Origin: Candidatus Avimuribaculum pullicola
GTDB lineage: Bacteria; Bacteroidota; Bacteroidia; Bacteroidales; Muribaculaceae
Reading direction: 5' to 3'
Length of the DNA stretch: 64,000 bases
Assembly (NCBI GenBank): GCA_018716295.1
Contig: DVKC01000032.1
Coordinates: forward strand, 83,713 to 147,712
The translations under genes were made by a program, and so were the position numbers. The notes under the pieces were generated by a model, which ran no database searches, was not told where the DNA came from, and was given only the letters and a program-made list of their open reading frames with translations. Position 1 is the first letter of the stretch. Every line of letters begins with the position of its first letter. Positions 47,101 through 54,942 of the stretch are shown piece by piece.

Positions 47101-48919
47101 TGTTCAGATTGAAATTACCATTACGCAGGGTGGGATTTGCCCTCAAATTGTAATTCACGCCTCCCATCTCGAAATTGTCGATATTTATATATGCCTCGAT
47201 TGCCGTTTTCTTGTCAAATATATCAATTCCATGCCCTTTGGCATCAACACGCGCCGACAGCAAACCAAAGTCACTGAGGGGCAACAATGCCTTTAACGGC
47301 AACGAATCAACTTGCAACGATAACGCATAATCGGTCGTGCGACCTGCCCAATCGGCATCAAGTGCCATCTGCCCCGAAGGCAAGGCAAGCGACAAAGCAC
47401 CTTTCACGTCATCGCCACGCATCTTTACCTTGCCATCGAGCATCAACGGAGGGAAATGTACCGTCTTTTGCTGTTCGGCCTCAAGCATGGTGGGTTTGAT
47501 GAAATTTATGTTGTCAAACTGGCCTCGCATGGCAACATCGAGTGCCAATTTATCGGCCGACATAGGATTTTCCACATCTCCAGCAACCGATACCGACGCA
47601 TACCGCGGCAATGCAATTTCACACGCTTCTATATCCAACTTGCTTGCCGTACCACTTATATTGACACGGGCTTCGACTGGACGATACTGTGGTATCATCG
47701 ACAACACAGTATGCAACGATGGCATCGCCCTTTCTACCTCGGCAAGCCCCACCTTGGCTTCCAACTTAAGTTGCACATCGCCCATAGGATCGCCGGCAAG
47801 GAAACCATTGCTGACATAGCCATCGGCACTTAACTGCGACAACAATGTAGCAATGTGGAATTTGTCAAGCATCATGCCGTTATCGTCCATTGCAAATGTA
47901 CCGCTTGCCTCCGACAATTTCAGACCACTTCGCTCTTCCACCGTAAACCGTTTTATCGGCACTCTTATCGCCGTACCACAATTATAAAAACTGTCAATCG
48001 CAATATTGACATTGCTGGCTTGCAGGTAGTTCATATCAAGCCCTTCGACAGGTTCGGCTCCACACACAGCATAGACACCACCCGACCGAGAAAGCCTCAC
48101 TGCCGCACAATGTATCTCCCATGGTTGCGACAATGCCGCCGTATCGACAGACCCTGCTACGCTATCGGCCATATATGTTGCCATATAAGTTGGCGACGGC
48201 ATGAAATAAGCACCTTGCAGGCTATCCACGGCAAGCATTTCGGCATTGATATACTGTTTGCCAAGGTCTATAACAGCACTGTCGAGCGATGCTCCACCTA
48301 TCACCACACCAAGGCTGTCGATAGTAGGCAACATTGCCATCGTGTAACGGATATTTTCAAGTCTTACATTTCCGACAACTATTTTAAATGGCGAGGTTGA
48401 TGATGTATCGGGAGGCGTAGGCTGTGCTTTATCATTATATAAGTCGAGATTTACATTCCCGCCACGCACCAATGCCTTTGATACATCAAGTTCACCAGTC
48501 ACAAGGTCATAGTCCACACCATCAATGTCGATAAGTGCCACACGCGCAGTCAGGAACATCGACGAATCGGCACTCATCATCCCATATTTGGCATTTTCGA
48601 GCTTGGCACCACACACTTTCACCTTGCCACTCAACAACGGCTTGAACTGCACACCAGTCACAAGGCTGCCAGCGGCAATAATAGTATCGCCACAGTCAAC
48701 AACATTCACATCATCGACACGCAACTTTAACGGGAATTGCAGCCGCACCATTCCAGCTTCAACTTGCCACCCTGTGGCTTGCGACACTTGTGTAATAGCT
48801 ATATTTTTTACAGCGTCTTGAATAAACGGCACATACAACAATGCTGGGATTAAAACCAATATCCCAACCAATATGCCCACAATCCACAGTAATATTTTTC
48901 TTATTCGCTTGATTTTCAA
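44117..48919 (-). CDS. tamB: TamB-like translocation and assembly module protein
   Basis: The 1600-residue protein has one N-terminal membrane helix (residues ~8-30), a long beta-rich AsmA/DUF490-like body with many short amphipathic strands, and a C-terminal TamB domain. The latter is marked by GSGNLTFALNQLGDMTLTG, NGFVRYNPPLISQVLFNF and LASNQLYSFLQSKLN. TamB-type proteins span the periplasm, work with the Omp85 partner and probably move phospholipids or help insert outer membrane proteins. Length is large but usual for Bacteroidota. It is the first gene of the tamB-tamL operon. The promoter is not clear in the 315-base upstream gap. Confidence 0.9.
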   Translation of the reverse strand: MKIKRIRKILLWIVGILVGILVLIPALLYVPFIQDAVKNIAITQVSQATGWQVEAGMVRLQFPLKLRVDDVNVVDCGDTIIAAGSLVTGVQFKPLLSGKVKVCGAKLENAKYGMMSADSSMFLTARVALIDIDGVDYDLVTGELDVSKALVRGGNVNLDLYNDKAQPTPPDTSSTSPFKIVVGNVRLENIRYTMAMLPTIDSLGVVIGGASLDSAVIDLGKQYINAEMLAVDSLQGAYFMPSPTYMATYMADSVAGSVDTAALSQPWEIHCAAVRLSRSGGVYAVCGAEPVEGLDMNYLQASNVNIAIDSFYNCGTAIRVPIKRFTVEERSGLKLSEASGTFAMDDNGMMLDKFHIATLLSQLSADGYVSNGFLAGDPMGDVQLKLEAKVGLAEVERAMPSLHTVLSMIPQYRPVEARVNISGTASKLDIEACEIALPRYASVSVAGDVENPMSADKLALDVAMRGQFDNINFIKPTMLEAEQQKTVHFPPLMLDGKVKMRGDDVKGALSLALPSGQMALDADWAGRTTDYALSLQVDSLPLKALLPLSDFGLLSARVDAKGHGIDIFDKKTAIEAYINIDNFEMGGVNYNLRANPTLRNGNFNLNMLTDNDVIALKLNARGSISPDVYNVKMAADVEHIDLQRMGMSETVMQGRANIVCDGSVDLSTATYGGTLGINNLGWTMDENYYYADAIDLDFESDTVHTKGNIENGDMAVSFNSPCCLDTLLERFTRSSDVVMSQIEKMVIDADTLRDIMPQFDCGIHVGKSNLASQFLESSGVKFNDMRFNVTKDSTFRMTGDIDMLTASGITIDTVRMYATERNRRINYLLHAANRDNRNGTGISSAGLLGIVAGNRATVLLRQYDFNDSIGVRFGIDATMDTSNVLLKLIPEDPIIGYKRWLVNRDNHISYNYRDRHFDANLRLQCDSSVVALSTQHIDDGDSASAQEDILLDISKVQISDWLTFSPFAPPIKGVLGMTLKVKFDGENLWGDGVVNFNDFYFNKKRVGDFTINSLIDLDPQTGGTNISAALEVDHRQALIVYGALNDTSTVNLYDMWIELDRFPLSIANPFMPPNLLKTSGYINGMMTVSGASGQPVLNGYLQCDSTYISVPVFSTNINLPSTHIPIDSSVIKFDNYSIKMLNENPLVINGLVDMSDFGEMGIDLALRGQNVQFVNSKQSKNVELFGRGFANLDATVRGSTSDLDVDATVSILSGTNITYVMPTDVNTLTQQNSEELVTFVQFNDSTTYVKMDSLKTATTSNMNLAARLNIMQGSHVNVFLSSNGSDRAEVEGSGNLTFALNQLGDMTLTGRYTISNGFVRYNPPLISQVLFNFQEGSYIQFNGEIMNPLLNLTAVQTTKANVTQEGQDSRLIDFLISLSVTNTLSDMDVKFDLSTSGDVTVQNELQSMSETQRSAQAMNLLLYGTYTGPSTSASSNLASNQLYSFLQSKLNTWAANNIKGIDLSFGIDQYDQTVNGVTSSTMRYSYQVSKSLFNDRFKIVVGGNYSPDMTGDNEIAQSLFNDVSLEYALTASGSMYVRLFNKTGYESILEGEVTQTGVGFVISRKLPKLKYLFNFGRRRNNAVATKKDEENDTTQTEEKQ

Positions 48920-49234
48920 TTTTCAATACATTAAGCAAATCATTTAATAAGAAGCTGCCCAAATTCCGCAATACATTATTTATCAAGCTATTCCGAGCAA
49001 AAATTCAAACAGCCCCAATAACCGAGGAATATTCGCACCTTCATCGCCAACAGCAATAGCCCGTGTGTACATCTCCCCCTACGCCATACCCATAGGCCAT
49101 TAACCGCTTGCATAAAAATGAGAGTATTCTTAAATCAAAAATACAGCATTTTCACCACACCGCAAAATATAATCTACGAAAAACATAATCGCCAACACGA
49201 AAATACCACATTCAATCACAACACAACAGATTGC
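48920..49234. other. Gene-free, AT-rich gap upstream of tamB
   Basis: This 315-base stretch between the tamB start and the DUF4143 remnant shows no credible coding frame, RNA gene or strong hairpin. It should contain the tamB promoter on the minus strand, but no full TTTG/TAnnTTTG pair was found. Confidence 0.5.
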
Positions 49235-49591
49235 TCAAAGTTCATTTGTTACAATCCACTGCCACACAGGAAGCACATTTATAGTCACACCATCAGAAAC
49301 TATCGTTTCTGTCTGATGGTCAGTAAGAATATAAACATTACTGCATCTCGTAGCCTTAGCTGCCGCAACAGCCCCATTTACTTCGCGTTTCCGAGTTTTA
49401 CTATCTTCAATATCGTATGAAACTTGATAAACAGCAGTAGCTACATTGCCTTTACAGACGACAAAATCAGCTTCGGAATTACCATTATTAAAATAGTATA
49501 TGTCATATCCCGACACCCTTTTTCGAATGTCTTTTTGGTCAAGTATAACCCTTTCAAGTTCTCGTATGTCCATAATATTAAATTTTGCCAT
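49235..49591 (-). pseudogene. Internally deleted DUF4143-type ATPase remnant
   Basis: The 118-residue frame has a short N-terminus (MDIRELERVILDQKDIRKR) that resembles the start of AAA_14/DUF4143 ATPases. It is joined directly to what looks like their last ~90 residues: YYFNNGNSEADFVVCKGN, then YQVSYDIEDSKTRKREVNG and ILTDHQTETI. The ~300-residue middle with Walker motifs and winged-helix is absent. The remaining part is the nuclease-like C-terminal domain. It may be a dead remnant or a selected mini-protein. A 33-bp minisatellite begins 21 bases upstream of its start. Confidence 0.65.
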
Positions 49592-49612
49592 AAAAATAAT
49601 AAAAAAATTCCA

Positions 49613-49836
49613 ACTGCCGATATTTCGGACGAAATAAGCACTTTCACTGCCGATATTTCAGGTAAAACAGGTTCGGTCACTGCCGATATTTCGGACAAAA
49701 CAAGCTTGCTCACTGCCGATATTTCGGGCAAAACAAGCTTGGCCACTGCCGATATTTCGAACAAAACAGGCTTGACCACTGCCGATATTTCGGGCAAAAC
49801 AGCTTGGCCACTGCCGATATTTCGGGCAAAAAACGG
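49613..49836. repeat. 33-bp tandem repeat, seven units
   Basis: Units beginning ACTGCCGATATTTC start at 49613, 49646, 49679, 49712, 49745, 49778 and 49810, with a period of 33 for the first five steps and 32 for the last because of a one-base loss. The conserved core is ACTGCCGATATTTCGGxCAA, followed by AACAxGCTTG. The core contains the near-palindrome CCGATATTTCGG. No spacers exist between units, so this is a minisatellite and not a CRISPR array. Confidence 0.93.
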
Positions 49837-49839
49837 GTA

Positions 49840-50823
49840 CTAAAATGTGTAGCACATATTTAAAGACAGGCGGGTAAGGCTAAATTTATTTTTGTTACCG
49901 ACTACAAGAATATAGTCCCCAGTAACAGGGGTGCGATGATAATGAGTAAAGACATATCCCATGCCTATCTCGGCCTCAAGCGCAAAATTTGTGCTCAACT
50001 GGAAGCGATGACCATAAACAATGCCTGCCGAAAAAAGTTTTCCATCATAATAATACTCCTCGAAGTTCTTGCCTAACAACGAGATATTGCCTATGTCATA
50101 ATTTGCAAAGCCCAAATAAGCTCCGATATAATCACTCCCAAATGGTTCACATGCGAGCCAATACTTTAGCGTAGGGAAAAGTGCCAGATGATGCAACCTT
50201 GCCCCACCCACAGTCCAAAAATTGGCACTCACAGGTAGTTCTATCGAAAAATGACGGCTAACTGCAACTTCAAATGCCAAATTTGCAGAAGAAGTTGCAA
50301 GTAATAACAAATTGGTTTTAAGCTGGAAACGTTTCTGCCGTTCATTGTGCAAATCATCTTCAACAATTGGCAGAACTATATCAACCTCAACGGCATATTG
50401 CGGCAATGGCGACTTGTCGGGCATAAGCAACTTGCCAGGAATTGCACATTTCCTTGCTTCCTCACGGCGACAATGAGCTTCAATCCTGGCACGAGCAAGC
50501 CGCTCGGCCTCCTCGGCTTCACGTTTTTTACGGAGGGCAACTTTATGCTTGTCGATTTGTAGGAAAAAACAATTTTCAGCAGCCTTGCTATATGTGAAAT
50601 CGGTACCGGTAAGCAAGTCCCGCAAATCTGCCTCCACTGTGTGGCACACTGGCACAGCCGCCACCTCAATACCTGCAATGAGCGAAGGGCTGTAAGAAAT
50701 AGTGGCTCCGTGCTTACGTGCAACTTCAATCAAAGCGTCGGACAAAGAAATTGCTGCCGCAACATTCATGCCCGACAGCAAAACTATTAATACCACATAT
50801 AATTGTTTTTTCATACTATTCAT
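49840..50823 (-). CDS. STN-domain plus DUF3575 outer-membrane protein
   Basis: The 327-residue protein has a signal peptide (best from Met4: MKKQLYVVLIVLLSGMNVAA). An STN domain follows at about residues 25-95 (ISLSDALIEVARKHGATISY, then DLRDLLTGTDFTYS), of the type that passes signals to FecR-like anti-sigma factors. A charged coiled segment (105-130) leads to a DUF3575 domain from ~165 to the end (FQLKTNLLLLATSSANLAFE and later strands), likely a small outer membrane barrel ending in MCYTF. The gene overlaps the FecR gene by eight bases. An STN domain on DUF3575 rather than on a TonB-dependent receptor is the unusual point. Confidence 0.8.
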   Translation of the reverse strand: MNSMKKQLYVVLIVLLSGMNVAAAISLSDALIEVARKHGATISYSPSLIAGIEVAAVPVCHTVEADLRDLLTGTDFTYSKAAENCFFLQIDKHKVALRKKREAEEAERLARARIEAHCRREEARKCAIPGKLLMPDKSPLPQYAVEVDIVLPIVEDDLHNERQKRFQLKTNLLLLATSSANLAFEVAVSRHFSIELPVSANFWTVGGARLHHLALFPTLKYWLACEPFGSDYIGAYLGFANYDIGNISLLGKNFEEYYYDGKLFSAGIVYGHRFQLSTNFALEAEIGMGYVFTHYHRTPVTGDYILVVGNKNKFSLTRLSLNMCYTF

Positions 50824-51685
50824 TTTTCCTTAAGGCTACTTGATTTCCTTCGATGACATAATCCAATCCACATGCGCCAAACACCATTTTGAGCGTCAAA
50901 TCCATATCACCCGTATAAAACGCGCCCGAATATGTGATGCCTTGGCACAACTGTTTGCCATCAATAGTTATCCCGAAACGTACTTCCATCTCCCCGACAA
51001 TAGTCGCGAGCGGTTCGTTATCATATATTATTGTTTCGGGTTCTTCATTAACTTCTATCTCTTCATTATCATCATTGTCGCCCAATGCACGTACAGGAGC
51101 AACCACATCACCAGTCACCACAGTTTCTTCGCCAGCTTCGACTTCCACAGGAGCAGCACCGTCAACATTTACTGCAACCTTGCCACTGAAGCAACGCACC
51201 ATTGCGGTAACGCTATCTTGCTGACAAACCTCAAATTCCGTACCAAGTACCGACACGCTGCCAAATCCCGTTTCTACCGAAAATTCACCTTGACCTGAAA
51301 CAACCGAGAAACGTGCAGAACCTGCAGCCAATTCCACCACCCTGTGACCAAATCTCCACAAAAACGGCCTATACTTAACATTGCCACCTTGCCCGACTGC
51401 TACCACCGACCCGCAAGGCAAAGTGGCAGTACTTCCACTTCCGATAGTTGACACCCGCATCATAAACACTGCGGCCAACACCACGGCGGCAGCCAACACA
51501 GCCGATGAAAAAGCAATAGCCATATTGCGACGACGAACTTCGGCATGGCGCGACACAGTCCTTAAGCGTACCAGCTTGTCGCCGAGTTCCTGCTTGCGCT
51601 CAAATGTTTCATGCTTCAGCGGGAAACGTGAAACATCGATTTGTAGCTGCTTGTCATCCATCATATCGCATCTCGTCGTTGGCAT
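50816..51685 (-). CDS. FecR-family anti-sigma factor with DUF4974
   Basis: The 289-residue protein has a short cytoplasmic N-terminus, one membrane helix (residues ~50-72: AIAFSSAVLAAAVVLAAVFM), a periplasmic FecR domain (LPCGSVVAVGQGGNVKYRP, then SVLGTEFEV) and a C-terminal DUF4974/STN-like domain (EPLATIVGEMEVRFGITI, ending VIEGNQVALRKNE). It should hold the adjacent sigma factor inactive until signalled. The start may be the ATG at 51685 (used here, one base after the sigma stop) or one of two ATGs at 51664 and 51661. The stop codon TAG overlaps the next gene's start. Confidence 0.88.
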   Translation of the reverse strand: MPTTRCDMMDDKQLQIDVSRFPLKHETFERKQELGDKLVRLRTVSRHAEVRRRNMAIAFSSAVLAAAVVLAAVFMMRVSTIGSGSTATLPCGSVVAVGQGGNVKYRPFLWRFGHRVVELAAGSARFSVVSGQGEFSVETGFGSVSVLGTEFEVCQQDSVTAMVRCFSGKVAVNVDGAAPVEVEAGEETVVTGDVVAPVRALGDNDDNEEIEVNEEPETIIYDNEPLATIVGEMEVRFGITIDGKQLCQGITYSGAFYTGDMDLTLKMVFGACGLDYVIEGNQVALRKNE

Positions 51686-51686
51686 G

Positions 51687-52301
51687 TTATATAATATATA
51701 GCTTTCCTATAGTCAGCAAATACAGCAGTGCAGCCTCGCCAAAATAACGTGCAAGCACCGGGTTCTCTCTCAACCGCGTAAGTGCATTGTTTGTAGTATT
51801 ATACACTGTGCGCTTGCTCACAGCCAATATCTCGGCTATTTCGCCAATCTCAAGGCCTTTATAATAACGCAGGTAGAGCATTTCGCGTTGCTGGTGGCTC
51901 AACTTGCCCAGCTCGGCTTGAAAAATATCGAAACGCTCCCGTTCGTTCTCTCCCGCAATCATTGCCCCTTCGGCATCAAGCTCAAGGTCAAAGTCGTAGT
52001 CGGACTTCAACGTTTCATCAAGTTGCCGCGTATTGCGCACAGACGCACTTTGCAATTCGTTTATCAATATATTTTTCAACGAACGGCATAGGTAAGCCGC
52101 TATCGAAGTGGGCACCGACAAGTGTTTGCGCTTCTCAAAGATGTTCATGTACAGCGACTGGATAGCATCCATCACAACATCTTCGTCGGGCACGATTTTC
52201 ATGCCATATCCATATAGCAAATCGCTATATAAATCATACAGCATCGTGAAAGCCTCTTCACGCCCTTCTACTATGTCGCTCCACTTAATCGCGTCTTTCA
52301 T
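51687..52301 (-). CDS. ECF-type RNA polymerase sigma-70 factor
   Basis: The 204-residue protein has sigma region 2 (EDVVMDAIQSLYMNIFEKR) and a region 4 helix-turn-helix (LSHQQREMLYLRYYKGLEIG, then EIAEILAVSKRTVYN). It directs RNA polymerase to a regulon controlled by the FecR-type factor encoded immediately downstream. It is first in a three-gene operon, with the STN/DUF3575 gene as the likely sensor or output. The tail after region 4 is slightly longer than typical and hydrophobic (EAALLYLLTIGKLYII). Confidence 0.9.
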   Translation of the reverse strand: MKDAIKWSDIVEGREEAFTMLYDLYSDLLYGYGMKIVPDEDVVMDAIQSLYMNIFEKRKHLSVPTSIAAYLCRSLKNILINELQSASVRNTRQLDETLKSDYDFDLELDAEGAMIAGENERERFDIFQAELGKLSHQQREMLYLRYYKGLEIGEIAEILAVSKRTVYNTTNNALTRLRENPVLARYFGEAALLYLLTIGKLYII

Positions 52302-52610
52302 AAATAAGACAAGTTACCAGCCCTCTTTTACCATCTGAGTAAAACCAAAATTGTCGTGTCGCTTACAGCAAAAGCAACAAACGTCACGACAAAGGTACAT
52401 CTTTTTCCCACCCCATGCAACCCTTACCACACCCACCGTTTTCATGCCGGTTCTTCGCCAAACCGCATTTTTTTGAAGAAAATAAAAAATTTTCTTGCCG
52501 CGCTTGGTAAAATAAGCCATCGATATTGTCATGCTAATAGAAAGGTTAATATGTGAAATAACTTCTCACTCAAATTTTGATAGATGTAATTGGATAACAT
52601 ATGTGTAGGT

Positions 52611-52646
52611 GTTGGCTTGATGTGAATCAAGTCAACATTTTTTATT
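52611..52646 (+). terminator. Orphan intrinsic-terminator-like hairpin
   Basis: The stem GTTGGCTTGAT/ATCAAGTCAAC (one mismatch, loop GTGA) is followed by ATTTTTTATT. It lies in a divergent intergenic region of 476 bases with no gene upstream on the plus strand. It may end a small RNA or attenuate transcription of the gene at 52778. The rest of this gap shows no credible coding frame. Confidence 0.55.
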
Positions 52647-52777
52647 CCTCCCAATGATGCTTGGTCGAAGCATTTACGTAACAGGGCCCAGATAAAATAT
52701 CGAAAAAATTAAACAACTGCTCGGTCACGCTCTAAACTTTTTTGTTATTTTTACATCATAATAAAAAACAGACCTAT

Positions 52778-53071
52778 ATGAAACATGTTAAACTGATATT
52801 ACTCGCTTCGGTCATGGCAGTGGCAACCACTTGCTGCAACTCTTGCGCACTCATGACCGAGCAACCACTATCCCCGCCTCCTCCACGGCATGAGGCTCCA
52901 CCGCCACCCAGGCATCAAGCACCGCCGCCACGACATCACCAAGCGCCGCCACAGCGACACGAGGCTGCGCCACCACGGCATGAAACGCCACCACCCCAGG
53001 GCAGACCTCACCAACAAAACAATAACAATAGCCACCGCCGAGGAGCGGTAACACACCATAACGCCGCATAA
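52778..53071 (+). CDS. Small Pro/His-rich lipoprotein
   Basis: The 97-residue protein starts with a lipoprotein signal (MKHVKLILLASVMAVATTCC) with several possible lipidation cysteines (CCNSC). The mature part is almost entirely low complexity: five PPxRH-type repeats (PPPPRHEA, PPPPRHQA, PPPRHHQA, PPQRHEA, PPRHET), then an Asn run and HHNAA. Such His/Pro-rich segments can bind metal ions, but this is inference. Its stop codon overlaps the xseA ATG by one base (TAATG). Polyproline stretches make it a likely EF-P-dependent protein. I know no named family for it. Confidence 0.75.
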   Translation: MKHVKLILLASVMAVATTCCNSCALMTEQPLSPPPPRHEAPPPPRHQAPPPRHHQAPPQRHEAAPPRHETPPPQGRPHQQNNNNSHRRGAVTHHNAA

Positions 53072-54420
53072 TGACACAACCTACATTTGCAACCAACGAT
53101 GCCAAGGGCATCACGCTACACGAATTCAACAACCGCATCAAGCGGCTACTAAACGACCGTTCGGTACAAAATTGCTGGATTGTGGCCGACCTGAGCGATG
53201 TGGCCATACGTGGCGGACACTGCTACCTCGAACTTGTCGAGAAGAATGCCGCCGGGACCACTATAGCCAAGGTTAGAGGCATAATATGGGCGGGACGGGT
53301 GCAATACCTGCGCAGCAAGTTCCTTGCCGTCACAGGACAAGACCTGAAAAGCGGACTCAAAGTGATGGTAGAAGCCAGCGTCAACTATCATGAACAATAT
53401 GGGCTGTCGGTGATTATCTCCGACATAGACCCGTCCTACACCATTGGCGACATGGAACGGCTCAGGCGCGAAATATTGCTACGCTTGCAAAAGGAAGGAG
53501 TCATCGACATGAACCGCAGTCTGCCCATGCCGCCAGTGCCGCAACGCATCGCAGTGGTATCGGCTGCCGGTGCCGCTGGATATGGCGACTTTATCGACCA
53601 ACTGCACCGCAACTCTTATGGGCTGCAATTCTACACATGCCTGTTCCCAGCAATTATGCAAGGGACAAACACATCGCCGAGCATAATCGCCGCACTCGAA
53701 CGCATCGCCGCCAACAGCCACCGGTTCGACTGCGTGGTTATCATTCGTGGAGGCGGTTCGACAAGCGACCTCAACTCATTTGACGACTACAACCTTGCCG
53801 CCAACGTGGCGCAATTCCCGTTGCCTGTAATCGTCGGCATCGGGCACGACCGCGACGTGACCGTGCTCGACTATGTTGCCGCAATACATGTCAAGACCCC
53901 TACTGCCGCCGCCGAATGGCTCATCTCGCGTGGTATAGAAGCCTTGAACCTCATCGACGCGCTCACAACACGCATCGCCGACACCGTGCGCCAGTACCTT
54001 AGTGCCGCAGCCCAACAATTAAGCTACTACTCGGGCAACATTCCAATCATAGCAACAGCCAGGCTCGAAAACAGCCGCATGAAACTTGCCCACATGGTTG
54101 AAATGATACCCACAGCTACTGGCGGGCGAATAGCGGCTGCCGGGGAACGACTGAAAGCACTGTCGGCAGCAATCGTGCAAGCCAAAGAATTGGCAATGAC
54201 GCGCGAAAGGCTTAAATTGAAATCGATATTCGAAAAAGTGGAAATCCTTTCGCCTCAAAACACATTGCGCCGTGGCTACTCAATAACCACTGTCAACGGA
54301 CACGCTGTGAGCCAAGCAACCGACCTGCACCCTGGCGACAACATTACCACCACCCTTGCCAGCGGCTCGATAATCTCAACTGTAACAGAAACAAAATGCA
54401 ATAAAAACAATGGAAAATAA
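53071..54420 (+). CDS. xseA: Exodeoxyribonuclease VII large subunit
   Basis: The 449-residue protein has the N-terminal OB-fold (NRIKRLLNDRSVQNCWIVAD), the catalytic domain with RIAVVSAAGAAGYGDFI, VVIIRGGGSTSDLNSFDDY and GIGHDRDVTVLDYVA, a coiled-coil region and the C-terminal LRRGYSIT segment. Exonuclease VII degrades single-stranded DNA in both directions. It overlaps the small subunit gene by eleven bases. It is coupled to a preceding lipoprotein gene. Confidence 0.95.
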   Translation: MTQPTFATNDAKGITLHEFNNRIKRLLNDRSVQNCWIVADLSDVAIRGGHCYLELVEKNAAGTTIAKVRGIIWAGRVQYLRSKFLAVTGQDLKSGLKVMVEASVNYHEQYGLSVIISDIDPSYTIGDMERLRREILLRLQKEGVIDMNRSLPMPPVPQRIAVVSAAGAAGYGDFIDQLHRNSYGLQFYTCLFPAIMQGTNTSPSIIAALERIAANSHRFDCVVIIRGGGSTSDLNSFDDYNLAANVAQFPLPVIVGIGHDRDVTVLDYVAAIHVKTPTAAAEWLISRGIEALNLIDALTTRIADTVRQYLSAAAQQLSYYSGNIPIIATARLENSRMKLAHMVEMIPTATGGRIAAAGERLKALSAAIVQAKELAMTRERLKLKSIFEKVEILSPQNTLRRGYSITTVNGHAVSQATDLHPGDNITTTLASGSIISTVTETKCNKNNGK

Positions 54421-54619
54421 CAACAACGAAACAATGACCTACTCAAGCGCGATTGCCGAACTTGAAAAAATCGTGCGGGAAATGCAAAGCGACTCATGCA
54501 GCATCGACAACCTGTCGGCACTGACCACTCGCTCACTAAAATTACTCAAATTCTGTAAAGCCAAACTACAAACCACCGACGAAGAGCTAAAAAAAATCCT
54601 CACAGAACTCGAAGCATAA
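54410..54619 (+). CDS. xseB: Exodeoxyribonuclease VII small subunit
   Basis: The 69-residue protein is a typical XseB: two helices beginning with TYSSAIAELEKIVREMQSDS and ending with a charged helix (LKFCKAKLQTTDEELKKIL). It wraps the coiled coil of the large subunit, encoded just upstream. The start overlaps the end of xseA. After it comes a repeat-filled gap. Confidence 0.94.
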   Translation: MENNNNETMTYSSAIAELEKIVREMQSDSCSIDNLSALTTRSLKLLKFCKAKLQTTDEELKKILTELEA

Positions 54620-54704
54620 CCCCCGCTACAATCCGCACATCACTCCTGCCAACCCAAAATGCACCCCTACAAAACCTGCATGCAGCTACCAATATAGAAA
54701 ACGT

Positions 54705-54942
54705 TGGTGGGTGAGCGATAGCGAACATAACCTGCGAAAAGGCTGATATATACACTAAGCGACTTCGGAGATGCCGCACTTTGTGCTACTTTAGTGCGAC
54801 ATCTCCGAAGCCGTATTGTGGGGGGGGGAGAAATACCGCAGGTTTCGTCCGCCGTCGCTCACTCCACCCGCGTGTTAAGCATGTTTTTTGCCCCCCTTCG
54901 GGGCAATTTTACATCGTCAAATGAAATTGTTGTAACTTATAG
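54705..54942. repeat. Nested-palindrome intergenic repeat (copy D)
   Basis: A nearly complete copy: GGTGGGTGAGCGATAGCGAA, AACCTGCG, inner arms CGACTTCGGAGATGCCGCAC (54770s) and GTGCGACATCTCCGAAGCCG (54790s), then a run of ten G, ACCGCAGGTTTCGTCCG, CGTCGCTCACTCCACCCGCG, TGTTAAGCAT, the hairpin TTGCCCCCCTTCGGGGCAA, and an end at TTGTTGTAACTTATAGTT that is shared with copy C. It fills the gap between xseB and purM. Confidence 0.88.

Noticed and set aside
49613..49836. Possible CRISPR array
   Set aside because: The repeats are back-to-back 33-bp units with no unique spacers and no cas genes are nearby; it is a minisatellite.
49424..49843. Plus-strand frame encoding TADISGKT repeats as a real repeat protein
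   Set aside because: It is antisense to the DUF4143 remnant for half its length, has no signal or domain before the repeats, and the last unit is frameshifted by a one-base loss. The openness follows from the 33-bp period.
54818..54832. Poly-G tract as a phase-variation switch
   Set aside because: The run of G residues lies inside a non-coding repeat, not in a gene or between promoter elements. The same holds for the G-run near 63818.
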